A stretch of DNA of 32,469 bases, from assembly GCA_026129165.1 (NCBI GenBank), contig JAHCIP010000031.1:1-32469 (forward strand), written 5' to 3'. Below are positions 6,911-13,948 of the stretch, piece after piece (positions within the stretch are counted from its first letter, which is position 1; each line of letters begins with the position of its first letter). The position numbers and the translations under genes are program-made. The notes below the pieces were generated by a model. The model worked only from the letters and a program-made list of their open reading frames with translations. It was not told where the DNA came from and ran no database searches. This DNA is from Anaerolineae bacterium (GTDB lineage Bacteria > Chloroflexota > Anaerolineae > Epilineales > JAHCIE01).

Positions 6911-8179
6911 ATGGCTATGCTACAGCTCCCATTACTGCTCCTTCAAGTCAGCCTCATCCTGGCACTAGCCCGCCTCTTTGGGCTGCTCTTCGAGAAAATT
7001 CATCAACCGCGTGTCATTGGCGAGATGGTTGCGGGTATCGCGCTGGGCCCCTCGCTCCTGGGCTGGCTTGCCCCAGACTTGTCAACCGCTCTATTCCCAA
7101 GTCAAAGCCTCAGCTTTTTATCTGTTTTGAGCCAGATCGGCCTGCTCCTCTTCATGTTCCTGGTGGGTTTGGAATTCAACCCTGCCCTTCTCCGGCGGCG
7201 TGTCCATGTCGCCATCGTGATTAGCCACGTTAGCATCATCGTCCCCTTCGCTCTTGGCGTGGGGCTCTCGATGATGCTCTATGCCCGCTTTGCGCCCGCC
7301 GGTGTGCCCTTGACCCATTTTGCGCTGTTCATCGGGACCGCTATGAGTATCACCGCCTTCCCCGTCCTTGCCCGTATCCTGACCGAGCGCCAACTGCTCC
7401 ATACCCCAATTGGCGCGGTGGCGCTGACGGCGGCGGCGGTGGATGATGTCACGGCGTGGTGCATCCTGGCGGGAGTCGTCTTCGTGGTCCGGGTCACCGA
7501 CGCGGTGACTCCCCTCTGGCTCACGCTGCTGGGCACGCTGGCCTATCTGGGTCTCATGCTGTTTGGCGCGCGGCCGGCCCTGCGGCGCCTGGAGGCAAGT
7601 TATCGGTTACGCGATACGCTGGCCCAAAACATGCTCGCGCTGATCCTGCTGCTCATGTTCACCTCGGCGTGGATCACCGAATGGCTCGGCATCCATGCTC
7701 TGTTTGGGGCCTTTCTACTCGGCGCGGTCATGCCCAAAGATCACGGCTTCATCCGTGCCCTCACGGGCAAAGTGGAGGACCTCACCGTCATCTTATTGCT
7801 CCCTCTATTCTTTGTGCTGACCGGACTACGCACCCAGATCGGACTCCTGAGCGGCGTGGAGATGGGGTTTTACTGTGGCCTGATCGTGGCGGTGGCTGTC
7901 CTGGGTAAACTGGGAGGCTCGATGCTCGCCGCGCGGATCACCGGGTTGGTGTGGCGCGACGCGGCCGCCATCGGGGTCTTGATGAACACGCGCGGGCTGG
8001 TCGAACTGGTGGTGCTCAATATTGGCCTGGAGATTGGCGTGCTCTCGCCGTCCCTGTTCACCATGATGGTGATTATGGCCCTTGTGACCACCTTCATGGC
8101 CTCCCCTCTGCTCGAGTGGATTTACCTGGCTCCGCTCCGGAGGCGGGAAGGGCTGCGTGTAGAAGCTCAACCCAAGTAG
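6911..8179 (+). CDS. CPA2-family cation/proton antiporter (Kef-type membrane domain)
   Basis: The protein has 422 residues from the ATG at 6911 (MAMLQLPLL); a start inside the thioesterase gene is possible but would add a hydrophilic leader. It is almost wholly hydrophobic, with about 12-13 membrane helices. Family marks are ARLFGLLFEKIHQPRVIGEMVAG near the N-terminus, AMSITAFPVLARIL, the paired acids in AAAVDDVTAWCIL (the DD ion-binding motif of CPA2 exchangers), LGAFLLGAVMP and MNTRGLVELVVLNIG. In this family the paired aspartates carry Na+ or K+ against H+. There is no C-terminal TrkA-N/RCK regulatory domain, so it is the short form. The ion cannot be assigned from sequence. The ribosome site is poor (GGAAAG, 15 bases upstream), which suits translational coupling to the thioesterase. 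Confidence 0.85.
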   Translation: MAMLQLPLLLLQVSLILALARLFGLLFEKIHQPRVIGEMVAGIALGPSLLGWLAPDLSTALFPSQSLSFLSVLSQIGLLLFMFLVGLEFNPALLRRRVHVAIVISHVSIIVPFALGVGLSMMLYARFAPAGVPLTHFALFIGTAMSITAFPVLARILTERQLLHTPIGAVALTAAAVDDVTAWCILAGVVFVVRVTDAVTPLWLTLLGTLAYLGLMLFGARPALRRLEASYRLRDTLAQNMLALILLLMFTSAWITEWLGIHALFGAFLLGAVMPKDHGFIRALTGKVEDLTVILLLPLFFVLTGLRTQIGLLSGVEMGFYCGLIVAVAVLGKLGGSMLAARITGLVWRDAAAIGVLMNTRGLVELVVLNIGLEIGVLSPSLFTMMVIMALVTTFMASPLLEWIYLAPLRRREGLRVEAQPK

Positions 8180-8193
8180 ACCAGGCGTTACGA

Positions 8194-8212
8194 ATTACAC
8201 TCGATCTGTAAT
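8194..8212. terminator. Weak hairpin between convergent genes
   Basis: ATTACA (8194-8199) pairs with TGTAAT (8207-8212) around seven bases, in the 43-bp gap between the convergent antiporter and exporter genes. The stem is short and AT-rich with no clear U-run, so terminator function is uncertain. Confidence 0.2.
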
Positions 8213-8222
8213 CAATATCTAC

Positions 8223-8984
8223 CTATAGCAGTTGCAGGCCGGTGCGGGTGAGCATGTAGAGGGCGACCAGGATTACGAACCAGGCGAAGCCCTGGCGCAG
8301 CCGCGTCGGCGAGGTACGCCGGGCGAGGGTAATTCCCAGTGCCACACCCACCGCGCCCAGCCCGACAAACCGCGCTGTCACGCCCCAGTCCAGCCCGCCG
8401 TGGGACAGATGCCCCACCAGGCCCGCCCCGCTGTTGAGGGCAATGATGGGCAGCGAGGTCGCCACAGCCTCGACCATGCCCAGCCCGCCAAACAAGACCA
8501 GGGCTGGCACAATCAGGAAGCCGCCGCCCACGCCCAGAAAGCCCGTCAGTACGCCCACCCCCAGCCCGGCCATCACAGCGCGCTGCCAGTAGACGGTGTG
8601 GACCGCGCCGGCGGCGGGCGCGCGAGCGGGCCGCAACATCAGGCCAGCGATAACGAGCATGAGGGCGGCAAAGAGGAGCAGCAGCACGACGCCGGGCAGC
8701 AGGTGGGTGAACCAGGAACCACCATACGCGCCGAGGATGCCCGCCCCGCCAAACAGGGCGGCCGCCCGCCACTGGACGCCCCCCTGCCGCAGCCGCAGCA
8801 GGCTCCCCACCACCGCGTTCAGGCCGACCACGGCCAGCGACGTGCTCATCGCCGCTTCGGGCCGCTGGCCTACCACATACACCAACACTGGCACGGTTAA
8901 AATAGACCCGCCGCCCCCCAGCAAGCCCAGCGAGACGCCGATAGCCAGGGCGAGCAGGGATGAGAGCCACCACAACCCATCCAT
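8223..8984 (-). CDS. TauE/SafE-family anion (sulfite/organosulfonate) exporter
   Basis: The protein has 253 residues from the ATG at 8984, with GGAAGG upstream. It has about 7-8 membrane helices and the internal duplication of this family: GLLGGGGSILTVPVLVY at about residue 20 and GFLGVGGGFLIVPALVL in the second half. Each is followed by an A-x-x-T-S-L block (AAMSTSLAVVGLNA and AVATSLPIIALNS). Family members export sulfite, sulfoacetate or related anions across the cytoplasmic membrane. The gene is third in a tight operon, 3 bases after the anti-sigma gene, itself 2 bases after the ECF sigma gene. Across the promoter region lie a persulfide dioxygenase and a rhodanese, so a role in sulfite or thiosulfate removal is likely. 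That role is inferred from context; the family call is firm. Confidence 0.87.
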   Translation of the reverse strand: MDGLWWLSSLLALAIGVSLGLLGGGGSILTVPVLVYVVGQRPEAAMSTSLAVVGLNAVVGSLLRLRQGGVQWRAAALFGGAGILGAYGGSWFTHLLPGVVLLLLFAALMLVIAGLMLRPARAPAAGAVHTVYWQRAVMAGLGVGVLTGFLGVGGGFLIVPALVLFGGLGMVEAVATSLPIIALNSGAGLVGHLSHGGLDWGVTARFVGLGAVGVALGITLARRTSPTRLRQGFAWFVILVALYMLTRTGLQLL

Positions 8985-8987
8985 AAT

Positions 8988-9248
8988 CTACTGACCTTCC
9001 CCGTGTTTCTGTCCCCCACACATACAGTCCAGCAGTCGCGCTTCCAGGTGAGCCGGTAATGGTGGCTCGTGGAGGCGATACTGGGCCATCAACGTTGTGA
9101 CATCCGCCTCGGCCGCCTGGCAGTGGGGGCAGGTCGCCAGGTGCTCGGCGATGCGCTGGAGCAAGCTGGCATCCGGCTCGGTGTCGGGCGACCGGAGGAG
9201 CAACGCGCGAATATGCTCGCATTCAGGTGATAGAACCGTGGTCTGCAT
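8988..9248 (-). CDS. Soluble zinc-finger (ZAS/zf-HC2) anti-sigma factor
   Basis: The protein has 86 residues from the ATG at 9248, preceded by GGAGG. The core EHLATCPHC is the H-x3-C-x2-C zinc anti-sigma motif (H36, C40, C43), and C10 in PECEH fits the fourth ligand. There is no membrane helix, so it acts in the cytoplasm, as RsrA and ChrR do. A second cysteine pair, C75-M-C77, sits near the C-terminus. ZAS proteins bind and inactivate their partner ECF factor, and several release it when thiols are oxidised or zinc is lost. The position, 2 bases after the sigma gene, makes the pairing near certain. With sulfur-handling genes on both sides, a thiol- or persulfide-responsive switch is a reasonable inference, not shown by the sequence. 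Confidence 0.82.
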   Translation of the reverse strand: MQTTVLSPECEHIRALLLRSPDTEPDASLLQRIAEHLATCPHCQAAEADVTTLMAQYRLHEPPLPAHLEARLLDCMCGGQKHGEGQ

Positions 9249-9250
9249 CG

Positions 9251-9865
9251 TTAACCTCCTGCCTGGTCGCCGGTCACGTAAGGGGCCAGGGTCGCACGGA
9301 GCGCCAGCCGGGCGCGGTGGAGCCGCACCTTGAGGGCGGCCTCGCTGATGCGCAGGGCCGTGGCCGCCTCCTCGGTACTCAACCCCTCGATGTCGCGCAG
9401 GACCAACGCGGTACGCAGCGTTTCCGGTAGGGCGAGAATAGCGCGGTCGAGGACCGCCTGGAGTTCCTGGGACAACACGTGGTCGCCCGGGTCGCCCGTC
9501 CAGTCAATGAGCAGCGGCGGCGCGACGGTCTCGCCCTCCGGCTCTTCGACCCAGGGGACGACGGGGGGCGACTTGCGCCGCAGCCGCATCAGGGCCGCGT
9601 TGAGGACAATGCGGTGCAACCATGACCCTAGGCTGCTGCGGCCCTCGAACGTGTCAATCTTACTGCACGCCTGGATCAACCCTTCCTGAAGGACATCCTC
9701 CGCGTCATCCGCGCTGCCCGTCAGTTGGAGCGCCAGGCGATACAGGCGCGGGGCGAACCGCTTGAGCAGGCAGGTACAGGCCAGGCGGTCGCGCCGCCGT
9801 AGACCTGTCAAGAGTTCCCCTTCGTCCGAATAAACCGCTAAATCCGTCTCCCATGGCTTGAGCAT
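9251..9865 (-). CDS. ECF-family RNA polymerase sigma factor
   Basis: The protein has 204 residues from the ATG at 9865, chosen for the AAGGAG at 9871-9876; a start at 9910 would overlap the promoter I see for this gene. Region 2 is clear (RLALQLTGSADDAEDVLQEG, then FEGRSSLGSWLHRIVLNAAL, about 50-100). Region 4 is clear too (LPETLRTALVLRDIEGLSTEEAA and SEAALKVRLHRARLALR, about 145-195), with the helix-turn-helix that reads the -35 element. Regions 1.1 and 3 are absent, as in ECF factors. It heads the operon sigma, anti-sigma, TauE/SafE exporter and lies behind a TGTAACC-N16-CATCTAA promoter also found facing the opposite operon, which points to self-activation. The ECF subgroup is not assigned. 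Confidence 0.93.
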   Translation of the reverse strand: MLKPWETDLAVYSDEGELLTGLRRRDRLACTCLLKRFAPRLYRLALQLTGSADDAEDVLQEGLIQACSKIDTFEGRSSLGSWLHRIVLNAALMRLRRKSPPVVPWVEEPEGETVAPPLLIDWTGDPGDHVLSQELQAVLDRAILALPETLRTALVLRDIEGLSTEEAATALRISEAALKVRLHRARLALRATLAPYVTGDQAGG

Positions 9866-9899
9866 GCCCTCTCCTTGGTCGCCCGGCCGGGCTACCGTG

Positions 9900-9929
9900 T
9901 TAGATGCCACCTCACAGTTTTCGGTTACA
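9900..9929 (-). promoter_or_regulatory. Putative ECF promoter, minus strand (sigma/anti-sigma/exporter operon)
   Basis: Read on the minus strand: TGTAACC (9929-9923), 16 bases, then CATCTAA (9906-9900). The presumed start of transcription lies about 7 bases on, leaving a leader of roughly 28 bases that holds the AAGGAG of the sigma gene. A mirror copy with the same spacing lies on the plus strand. GTAACC resembles the -35 box reported for some ECF factors. Confidence 0.65.
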
Positions 9930-9946
9930 CTCCTCGTCCTGTAACC
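9923..9946. promoter_or_regulatory. Perfect dyad GGTTACA-N10-TGTAACC joining the two -35 boxes
   Basis: Seven-base perfect inverted repeats (9923-9929 and 9940-9946) around a 10-bp centre. Best read as the back-to-back -35 elements of the two divergent promoters. A repressor or activator operator is an alternative reading. Confidence 0.6.
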
Positions 9947-9969
9947 TCTAGCGACTGGTCCTCATCTAA
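9940..9969 (+). promoter_or_regulatory. Putative ECF promoter, plus strand (CstB-like/rhodanese operon)
   Basis: TGTAACC (9940-9946), 16 bases, then CATCTAA (9963-9969). Beyond the -10 the two arms also share CGGT two bases later (9972-9975 here, 9897-9894 on the other strand). The spacers do not match, so only the promoter-like blocks are conserved. The predicted leader is about 50 bases to the GTG at 10026. Confidence 0.65.
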
Positions 9970-10025
9970 TTCGGTGCATCCCCTGGTTGTTGAGACGAAC
10001 CCGCCACGTGACGAGGAGAGCTACC

Positions 10026-11438
10026 GTGTTATTGAAGCGTTTTTACCATCAAGAACTGGCGCAGGCGAGCTACCTGGTCGGCTGCCAGGCGACAGGCGAA
10101 GCCCTGGTCATTGACCCGAACCGCTCCATTGAACAGTATATCGAAGCGGCAGGCCAGGAGGGGTTAAGAATTAGCGCCGTCACGGAAACACATATCCACG
10201 CCGACTATGTCTCGGGCGCCCGCGAGCTGGCCGCCCGCACCGGCGCGCAGCTCTACCTGTCCGACGCCGGCCCAGCCGAGTGGCAGTACCGCTGGGCCGA
10301 GGCGGCCGGGGCCGTCCTGGTCAACGACGGCGACTCCTTTATGGTCGGCAATATCCGCCTGGAGACCCTGCATACCCCCGGCCACACGCCGGAACACATT
10401 TCATTCCTGCTCACCGACACCCGCGCCTCTGACCGCCCCATGGGCCTCTTTAGCGGCGACTTCGTCTTCGTCGGCGACGTGGGCCGCCCCGACCTGTTGG
10501 AGCGCGCCGCCGGCTACGCCAATACGATGGAAGCAGGCGCGCGGACGTTGTTCCGGTCGCTCCAGCGCTTCCGCCAGTTGCCCGACTACCTGCAAGTCTG
10601 GCCGGCTCATGGCGCGGGCAGCGCGTGCGGCAAGGCGCTGGGCGCGGTCCCCTCCTCCACCGTCGGCTACGAGAAGCTGACCAACTGGGCCTTGCAAATC
10701 GAGACCGAAGCGGAGTTTGTCCAGGAGGTCCTGGCCGGCCAGCCGGAGCCGCCCGTCTACTTCGCGCAGATGAAGCGCATCAACCGCGACGGGGCCGCCC
10801 CGCGCCCCGCCGCCCCACCCCCCCCCAGCGTCGACGCGCTGGGCGCCGCCCACGCCGCCGGCCAGACGGTGGTGGATACCCGCCCCGCTGACCAGTACGC
10901 GGCGGCTCATAGTCCCGGCACGCTCAACCTTCCCGCCGACGGCCCCTTCCTGACCTGGGCCGGCTGGCTGCTGCCCTACGACCGGCCTTTTAGCCTGATC
11001 GTCGCCCCGCAGACCCAGGCGGCGGTTCTGGCCGACCTGGCCGCCATCGGCCTGGACGGGGTGGCCTCGCTCTGGCCGACGGACGCCGTCGCGGAGTGGG
11101 CGAAGACTGGCCGCCCCATCGCGGGCTATCAGCGCCAGACGGCCCGCGAGTTGGAGCCGCTCATCACGCGCAACGGTGTCGTCCTGCTGGACGTGCGCTT
11201 CCCCCGCGAGTACGAGGCCGGCCGCCTCGCCAAGAGCCGCCTCATCCCGCTCAGCGAGCTACCCCAGCGACTCGGCGAGCTGCCAACCGACACAACGGTC
11301 GTCGTCACCTGCCAGGGTGGAAGTCGCTCGCCTATCGCCGCCAGCCTGTTGACGGGGCATGGCTGGTCCAATGTTATCGAGATGCGTGACGGCATGGACG
11401 GCTGGACTCGCGCCGGCCTACCGGTCACTAACAAGTAA
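10026..11438 (+). CDS. CstB-like persulfide dioxygenase-sulfurtransferase (MBL fold + pseudo-rhodanese + rhodanese)
   Basis: The protein has 470 residues from the GTG at 10026, with GAGGAG at 10013-10018. An N-terminal metallo-beta-lactamase domain (about 1-245) has THIHADYVSG (H56, H58, D60), TPGHTPEH, FSGDFVFVGDVGRPDL and WPAHGAGSACGK, the metal-site pattern of persulfide dioxygenases (ETHE1/PDO). A first rhodanese-like domain (about 270-365) has no cysteine at the active-loop position and seems non-catalytic. The last domain (about 370-470) has the intact loop TCQGGSRS with C429. This three-domain order is that of Staphylococcus CstB, which oxidises low-molecular-weight persulfides in the presence of sulfite and yields thiosulfate. 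A single-domain rhodanese follows after 19 bases. Divergent TauE/SafE and ECF genes share the promoter region. Physiological substrate is inferred. Confidence 0.86.
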   Translation: MLLKRFYHQELAQASYLVGCQATGEALVIDPNRSIEQYIEAAGQEGLRISAVTETHIHADYVSGARELAARTGAQLYLSDAGPAEWQYRWAEAAGAVLVNDGDSFMVGNIRLETLHTPGHTPEHISFLLTDTRASDRPMGLFSGDFVFVGDVGRPDLLERAAGYANTMEAGARTLFRSLQRFRQLPDYLQVWPAHGAGSACGKALGAVPSSTVGYEKLTNWALQIETEAEFVQEVLAGQPEPPVYFAQMKRINRDGAAPRPAAPPPPSVDALGAAHAAGQTVVDTRPADQYAAAHSPGTLNLPADGPFLTWAGWLLPYDRPFSLIVAPQTQAAVLADLAAIGLDGVASLWPTDAVAEWAKTGRPIAGYQRQTARELEPLITRNGVVLLDVRFPREYEAGRLAKSRLIPLSELPQRLGELPTDTTVVVTCQGGSRSPIAASLLTGHGWSNVIEMRDGMDGWTRAGLPVTNK

Positions 11439-11457
11439 GTTGATAAGGAGACACACG

Positions 11458-11802
11458 TTGAACTTCTTTGGCCGCAAGGACACCTTTTCCAATATCACCC
11501 CCGCTGAACTAGAGCAGCGCCTCGCGGCGGGTGAGGCGCTGACCCTGCTCGATGTGCGCGAGCCGTATGAGTACACCGAAGCCCACCTGAAAGGGAGCCT
11601 GCTCATCCCCCTGGACCAGCTATCGCTGCGCCTGGCCGAGGTACCCAAAGATAAGCCGATTGTCGCCGTGTGCCGTTCCGGCAACCGCAGCAGTGTCGCC
11701 GCCAGCCTGCTCCAGCGGGCGGGGTACACCAACCTCTTCAACCTCAAGGGCGGCCTCGTCGAGTGGGCGCGCCAGGGGTTGCCCGTCCAACGCGGACGCT
11801 AG
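11458..11802 (+). CDS. Single-domain rhodanese sulfurtransferase
   Basis: The protein has 114 residues from a TTG at 11458, preceded by AAGGAG with eight bases between; a longer frame into the previous gene has no ribosome site. LLDVREPYEYTEAHLKGSLLIP, the active loop VCRSGNRSS with C72, and the closing LKGGLVEWARQGLPV are classical rhodanese blocks. Rhodaneses carry sulfane sulfur as a cysteine persulfide and pass it to acceptors such as sulfite, cyanide or protein thiols in the cytoplasm. It is the second gene of the CstB-like operon and ends at a strong intrinsic terminator. It may load or unload persulfide for the dioxygenase; that pairing is inference. Confidence 0.9.
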   Translation: MNFFGRKDTFSNITPAELEQRLAAGEALTLLDVREPYEYTEAHLKGSLLIPLDQLSLRLAEVPKDKPIVAVCRSGNRSSVAASLLQRAGYTNLFNLKGGLVEWARQGLPVQRGR

Positions 11803-11831
11803 CTTCCCCTCCGTAATCGCAGACGATACAA

Positions 11832-11870
11832 CAAGCCCGGTGAGCCATTCACCGGGCTTGATATTTTCTT
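11832..11870 (+). terminator. Intrinsic terminator of the CstB-like/rhodanese operon
   Basis: CAAGCCCGGTGA (11832-11843) and TCACCGGGCTTG (11849-11860) form a perfect 12-bp stem with a GCCAT loop, followed by ATATTTTCTT. It stands 29 bases after the rhodanese stop. Confidence 0.92.
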
Positions 11871-12007
11871 GATGCCCTCGGCCCTCAGCTTGACACCCCC
11901 TTGACCCCGTTTGCTCTATACTGGACTCAGACAGACCGCGCGGCTCGTGACGGCTACTCATCAGACCGTCTGGGGCGCGCGGCTTCGTGGTGTGTGAGGA
12001 GGGCAGC
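11871..12007 (+). promoter_or_regulatory. Upstream region of the kdp operon
   Basis: The operon promoter should lie here. TTGACA (11890-11895), TTGACC (11901-11906) and TATACT (11917-11922) are present, but none of the pairs has the ideal 17-bp spacing, so no promoter is asserted. Further on, CCGCGCG (about 11936) can pair with CGCGCGG (about 11976). The stretch is too short and lacks the conserved blocks for a ydaO-type c-di-AMP riboswitch. A KdpE site is expected but not identified. Confidence 0.3.
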
Positions 12008-12091
12008 ATGGCGGATCTGGTATTCCTGGCCGTGACCCTGGTGTTCTTTGCGGTGAGCCTCGCCTACGTGATGCTGTGTGAGAGGCTCTGA
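12008..12091 (+). CDS. 27-residue single-helix membrane peptide at the head of the kdp operon
   Basis: A short ORF from the ATG at 12008 to the TGA at 12089, with GAGGAG ten bases before the start. The peptide is one hydrophobic helix (DLVFLAVTLVFFAVSLAYVML) closed by CERL. Its good ribosome site, place directly before kdpF and co-direction argue that it is translated. I recall similar tiny peptides ending in a Y-V-x-x-C-[DE]-R-L-like motif before kdpF in other bacteria; that is from memory, not searched. A second small subunit or regulator of the Kdp complex is a possible role. Codon number is too small for a composition test. Confidence 0.6.
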   Translation: MADLVFLAVTLVFFAVSLAYVMLCERL

Positions 12092-12101
12092 GGGGGGGCG
12101 T

Positions 12102-12191
12102 ATGACGCTGGACTATGTGCTGGGAGCAATCGTCACAGTGGGATTGTTAATCTACCTGGTGTACACGCTCCTGCGACCTGAGAAGTTCTAA
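12102..12191 (+). CDS. kdpF: Potassium-transporting ATPase KdpF subunit
   Basis: A 29-residue peptide from the ATG at 12102, with a GGGGGG purine run just upstream. It is a single membrane helix ([20 protein letters not shown]) followed by RPEKF, which matches the usual KdpF layout of one helix ending in a short charged x-P/A-E-x-F tail. KdpF stabilises the KdpABC pump in the membrane by lying against KdpA. It ends 10 bases before the kdpA start. Confidence 0.85.
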   Translation: MTLDYVLGAIVTVGLLIYLVYTLLRPEKF

Positions 12192-12201
12192 GGAGGCGCC
12201 T

Positions 12202-13926
12202 ATGACAGTCAATGGCATCCTCCAAATCCTGTTGTATATTGGCGTGGTGACGCTGCTTGTCAAGCCCGTCGGTCTGTACATGACGCGGGTCTTCAACGGC
12301 GAGCGTACGCCATTGGACCCGGTCCTGCGCCCCGTGGAGCGGGGTATCTACGCTGTGATGGGCGTCAACCCGGCCCAGGAGCAGCATTGGACCACCTATA
12401 CCGTGGCGATGCTGCTGTTCAACCTAGCCGGCCTGCTCCTGCTCTACCTCTTGCAGCGGGTCCAGGCTAGCCTGCCGCTGAACCCACAGGGGCTGGGGCC
12501 GATCAGCCCGGACTCGGCGTTTAACACGGCGGTCAGCTTCACGAGCAACACCAACTGGCAGTCCTATGCGCCTGAGACGACGATGAGCTATTTCACGCAG
12601 ATGGTCGGGCTGACCTTCCACAACTTCGTGTCGGCGGCGACGGGTATCGCGCTGGCAGTGGCCCTAGTGCGCGGGTTCGCCCGCCACTCGGCGCAGTCCA
12701 TCGGTAACTTCTGGACCGACCTGACCCGCTGCACGCTCTACCTCCTGCTGCCCATTTGCCTGGTATTTAGCCTCGTGCTGGTGTGGCAGGGCGTGCCGCA
12801 GAACTTGAACCCGTATGTCACCGCGACGACGGTCGAGGGCGCGACACAGACCATCGCGCAAGGGCCGGTCGCGTCACAAGAAGCCATCAAGGAACTGGGG
12901 ACGAACGGCGGCGGTTTCTTCAACGCCAACTCGGCGCACCCCTACGAGAACCCGACGCCGCTGACCAACTTCCTGGAACTGGTCGCCATCTTCGCCATTG
13001 GCGGGGGCCTGACCTACACCTTCGGCAAGATGGTGCGCGATACACGCCAGGGCTGGGCTATCTACGCCGTCATGGTCATCCTATTCCTGATGGGCGTGGC
13101 CGTCACCTACCCCGTCGAAGCGGGCGGCAACCCGCTCTACCCGACGACGGTAGACCAGACCGCCTCCCTGACGCAGGCCGGCGGCAACATGGAGGGCAAG
13201 GAGGTCCGCTTTGGTATCACCAATTCGGCCCTGTTCGCCGTCGTTACGACGGATGCGTCGTGCGGCGCGGTGAACAGCATGCACGATAGCTACATGCCGC
13301 TGGGTGGCATGATTCCCCTCGTCAACATCATGCTCGGCGAGATCATCATCGGCGGTGTGGGGGCGGGTCTATATGGGATTCTCTTGTTCGCCATCCTGGC
13401 CGTGTTTATCGCCGGTCTGATGGTGGGCCGCACGCCCGAGTACCTGGGCAAGAAGATCGAGGGCAAGGAAGTGAAGATGGCGATGCTCGCCGTGCTGATC
13501 CTCCCACTGAGCATCCTGGGGTTCGCCGCCCTATCGAGCGTCCACCCGGACGGCTTGAAAGGGGTGCTCAACCCCGGCCCGCATGGCTTCAGCGAGATGC
13601 TGTACGCCTACGTGTCGGGGACGGGTAACAATGGCAGCGCCTTCGCGGGCCTGAGCGCCAACACCCCCTTCTACAACCTGACCATTGGCCTGGCGATACT
13701 CATCGGCCGCTTCCTGATGATTGTACCAGCGCTGGCGATTGCCGGCTCGCTCGTACGCAAGAAGCTCGTGCCGCAGTCGGCCGGGACGTTCCCGACCACG
13801 ACGCCCCTCTTTGTGGGGCTGCTGGTCGGTGTCATCCTGATTGTGGGTGGCCTGACCTTCTTCCCGGCCCTGTCCCTCGGCCCTATCGTCGAACACCTAC
13901 TGTTGCAGGCGGGTACGACATTCTAA
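12202..13926 (+). CDS. kdpA: Potassium-transporting ATPase subunit A (K+ channel-like subunit)
   Basis: The protein has 574 residues, close to the usual 555-600, from the ATG at 12202 after AAGGAGG. It is the potassium-selective subunit of the KdpFABC P-type pump and belongs to the superfamily of K+ transporters with four pore loops. The four selectivity segments are visible: TSNTNWQSY (about 114), [19 protein letters not shown] (about 234), [15 protein letters not shown] (about 349) and [10 protein letters not shown] (about 473). About ten membrane helices are predicted by eye. It is followed after 22 bases by kdpB. No truncation or missing filter residue is seen. Confidence 0.97.
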   Translation: MTVNGILQILLYIGVVTLLVKPVGLYMTRVFNGERTPLDPVLRPVERGIYAVMGVNPAQEQHWTTYTVAMLLFNLAGLLLLYLLQRVQASLPLNPQGLGPISPDSAFNTAVSFTSNTNWQSYAPETTMSYFTQMVGLTFHNFVSAATGIALAVALVRGFARHSAQSIGNFWTDLTRCTLYLLLPICLVFSLVLVWQGVPQNLNPYVTATTVEGATQTIAQGPVASQEAIKELGTNGGGFFNANSAHPYENPTPLTNFLELVAIFAIGGGLTYTFGKMVRDTRQGWAIYAVMVILFLMGVAVTYPVEAGGNPLYPTTVDQTASLTQAGGNMEGKEVRFGITNSALFAVVTTDASCGAVNSMHDSYMPLGGMIPLVNIMLGEIIIGGVGAGLYGILLFAILAVFIAGLMVGRTPEYLGKKIEGKEVKMAMLAVLILPLSILGFAALSSVHPDGLKGVLNPGPHGFSEMLYAYVSGTGNNGSAFAGLSANTPFYNLTIGLAILIGRFLMIVPALAIAGSLVRKKLVPQSAGTFPTTTPLFVGLLVGVILIVGGLTFFPALSLGPIVEHLLLQAGTTF

Positions 13927-13948
13927 ACAGGACTTGCGGAGTACTCTT

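Noticed and set aside
8212..9222. 336-codon minus-strand frame across the exporter and anti-sigma genes
   Set aside because: It overlaps two genes with clear motifs in another frame and yields a low-complexity Gly/Arg/Ala product.
11871..12007. c-di-AMP (ydaO) riboswitch before the potassium operon
   Set aside because: Attractive because of the KimA-like gene, but the leader is short and the conserved ydaO blocks are not visible.
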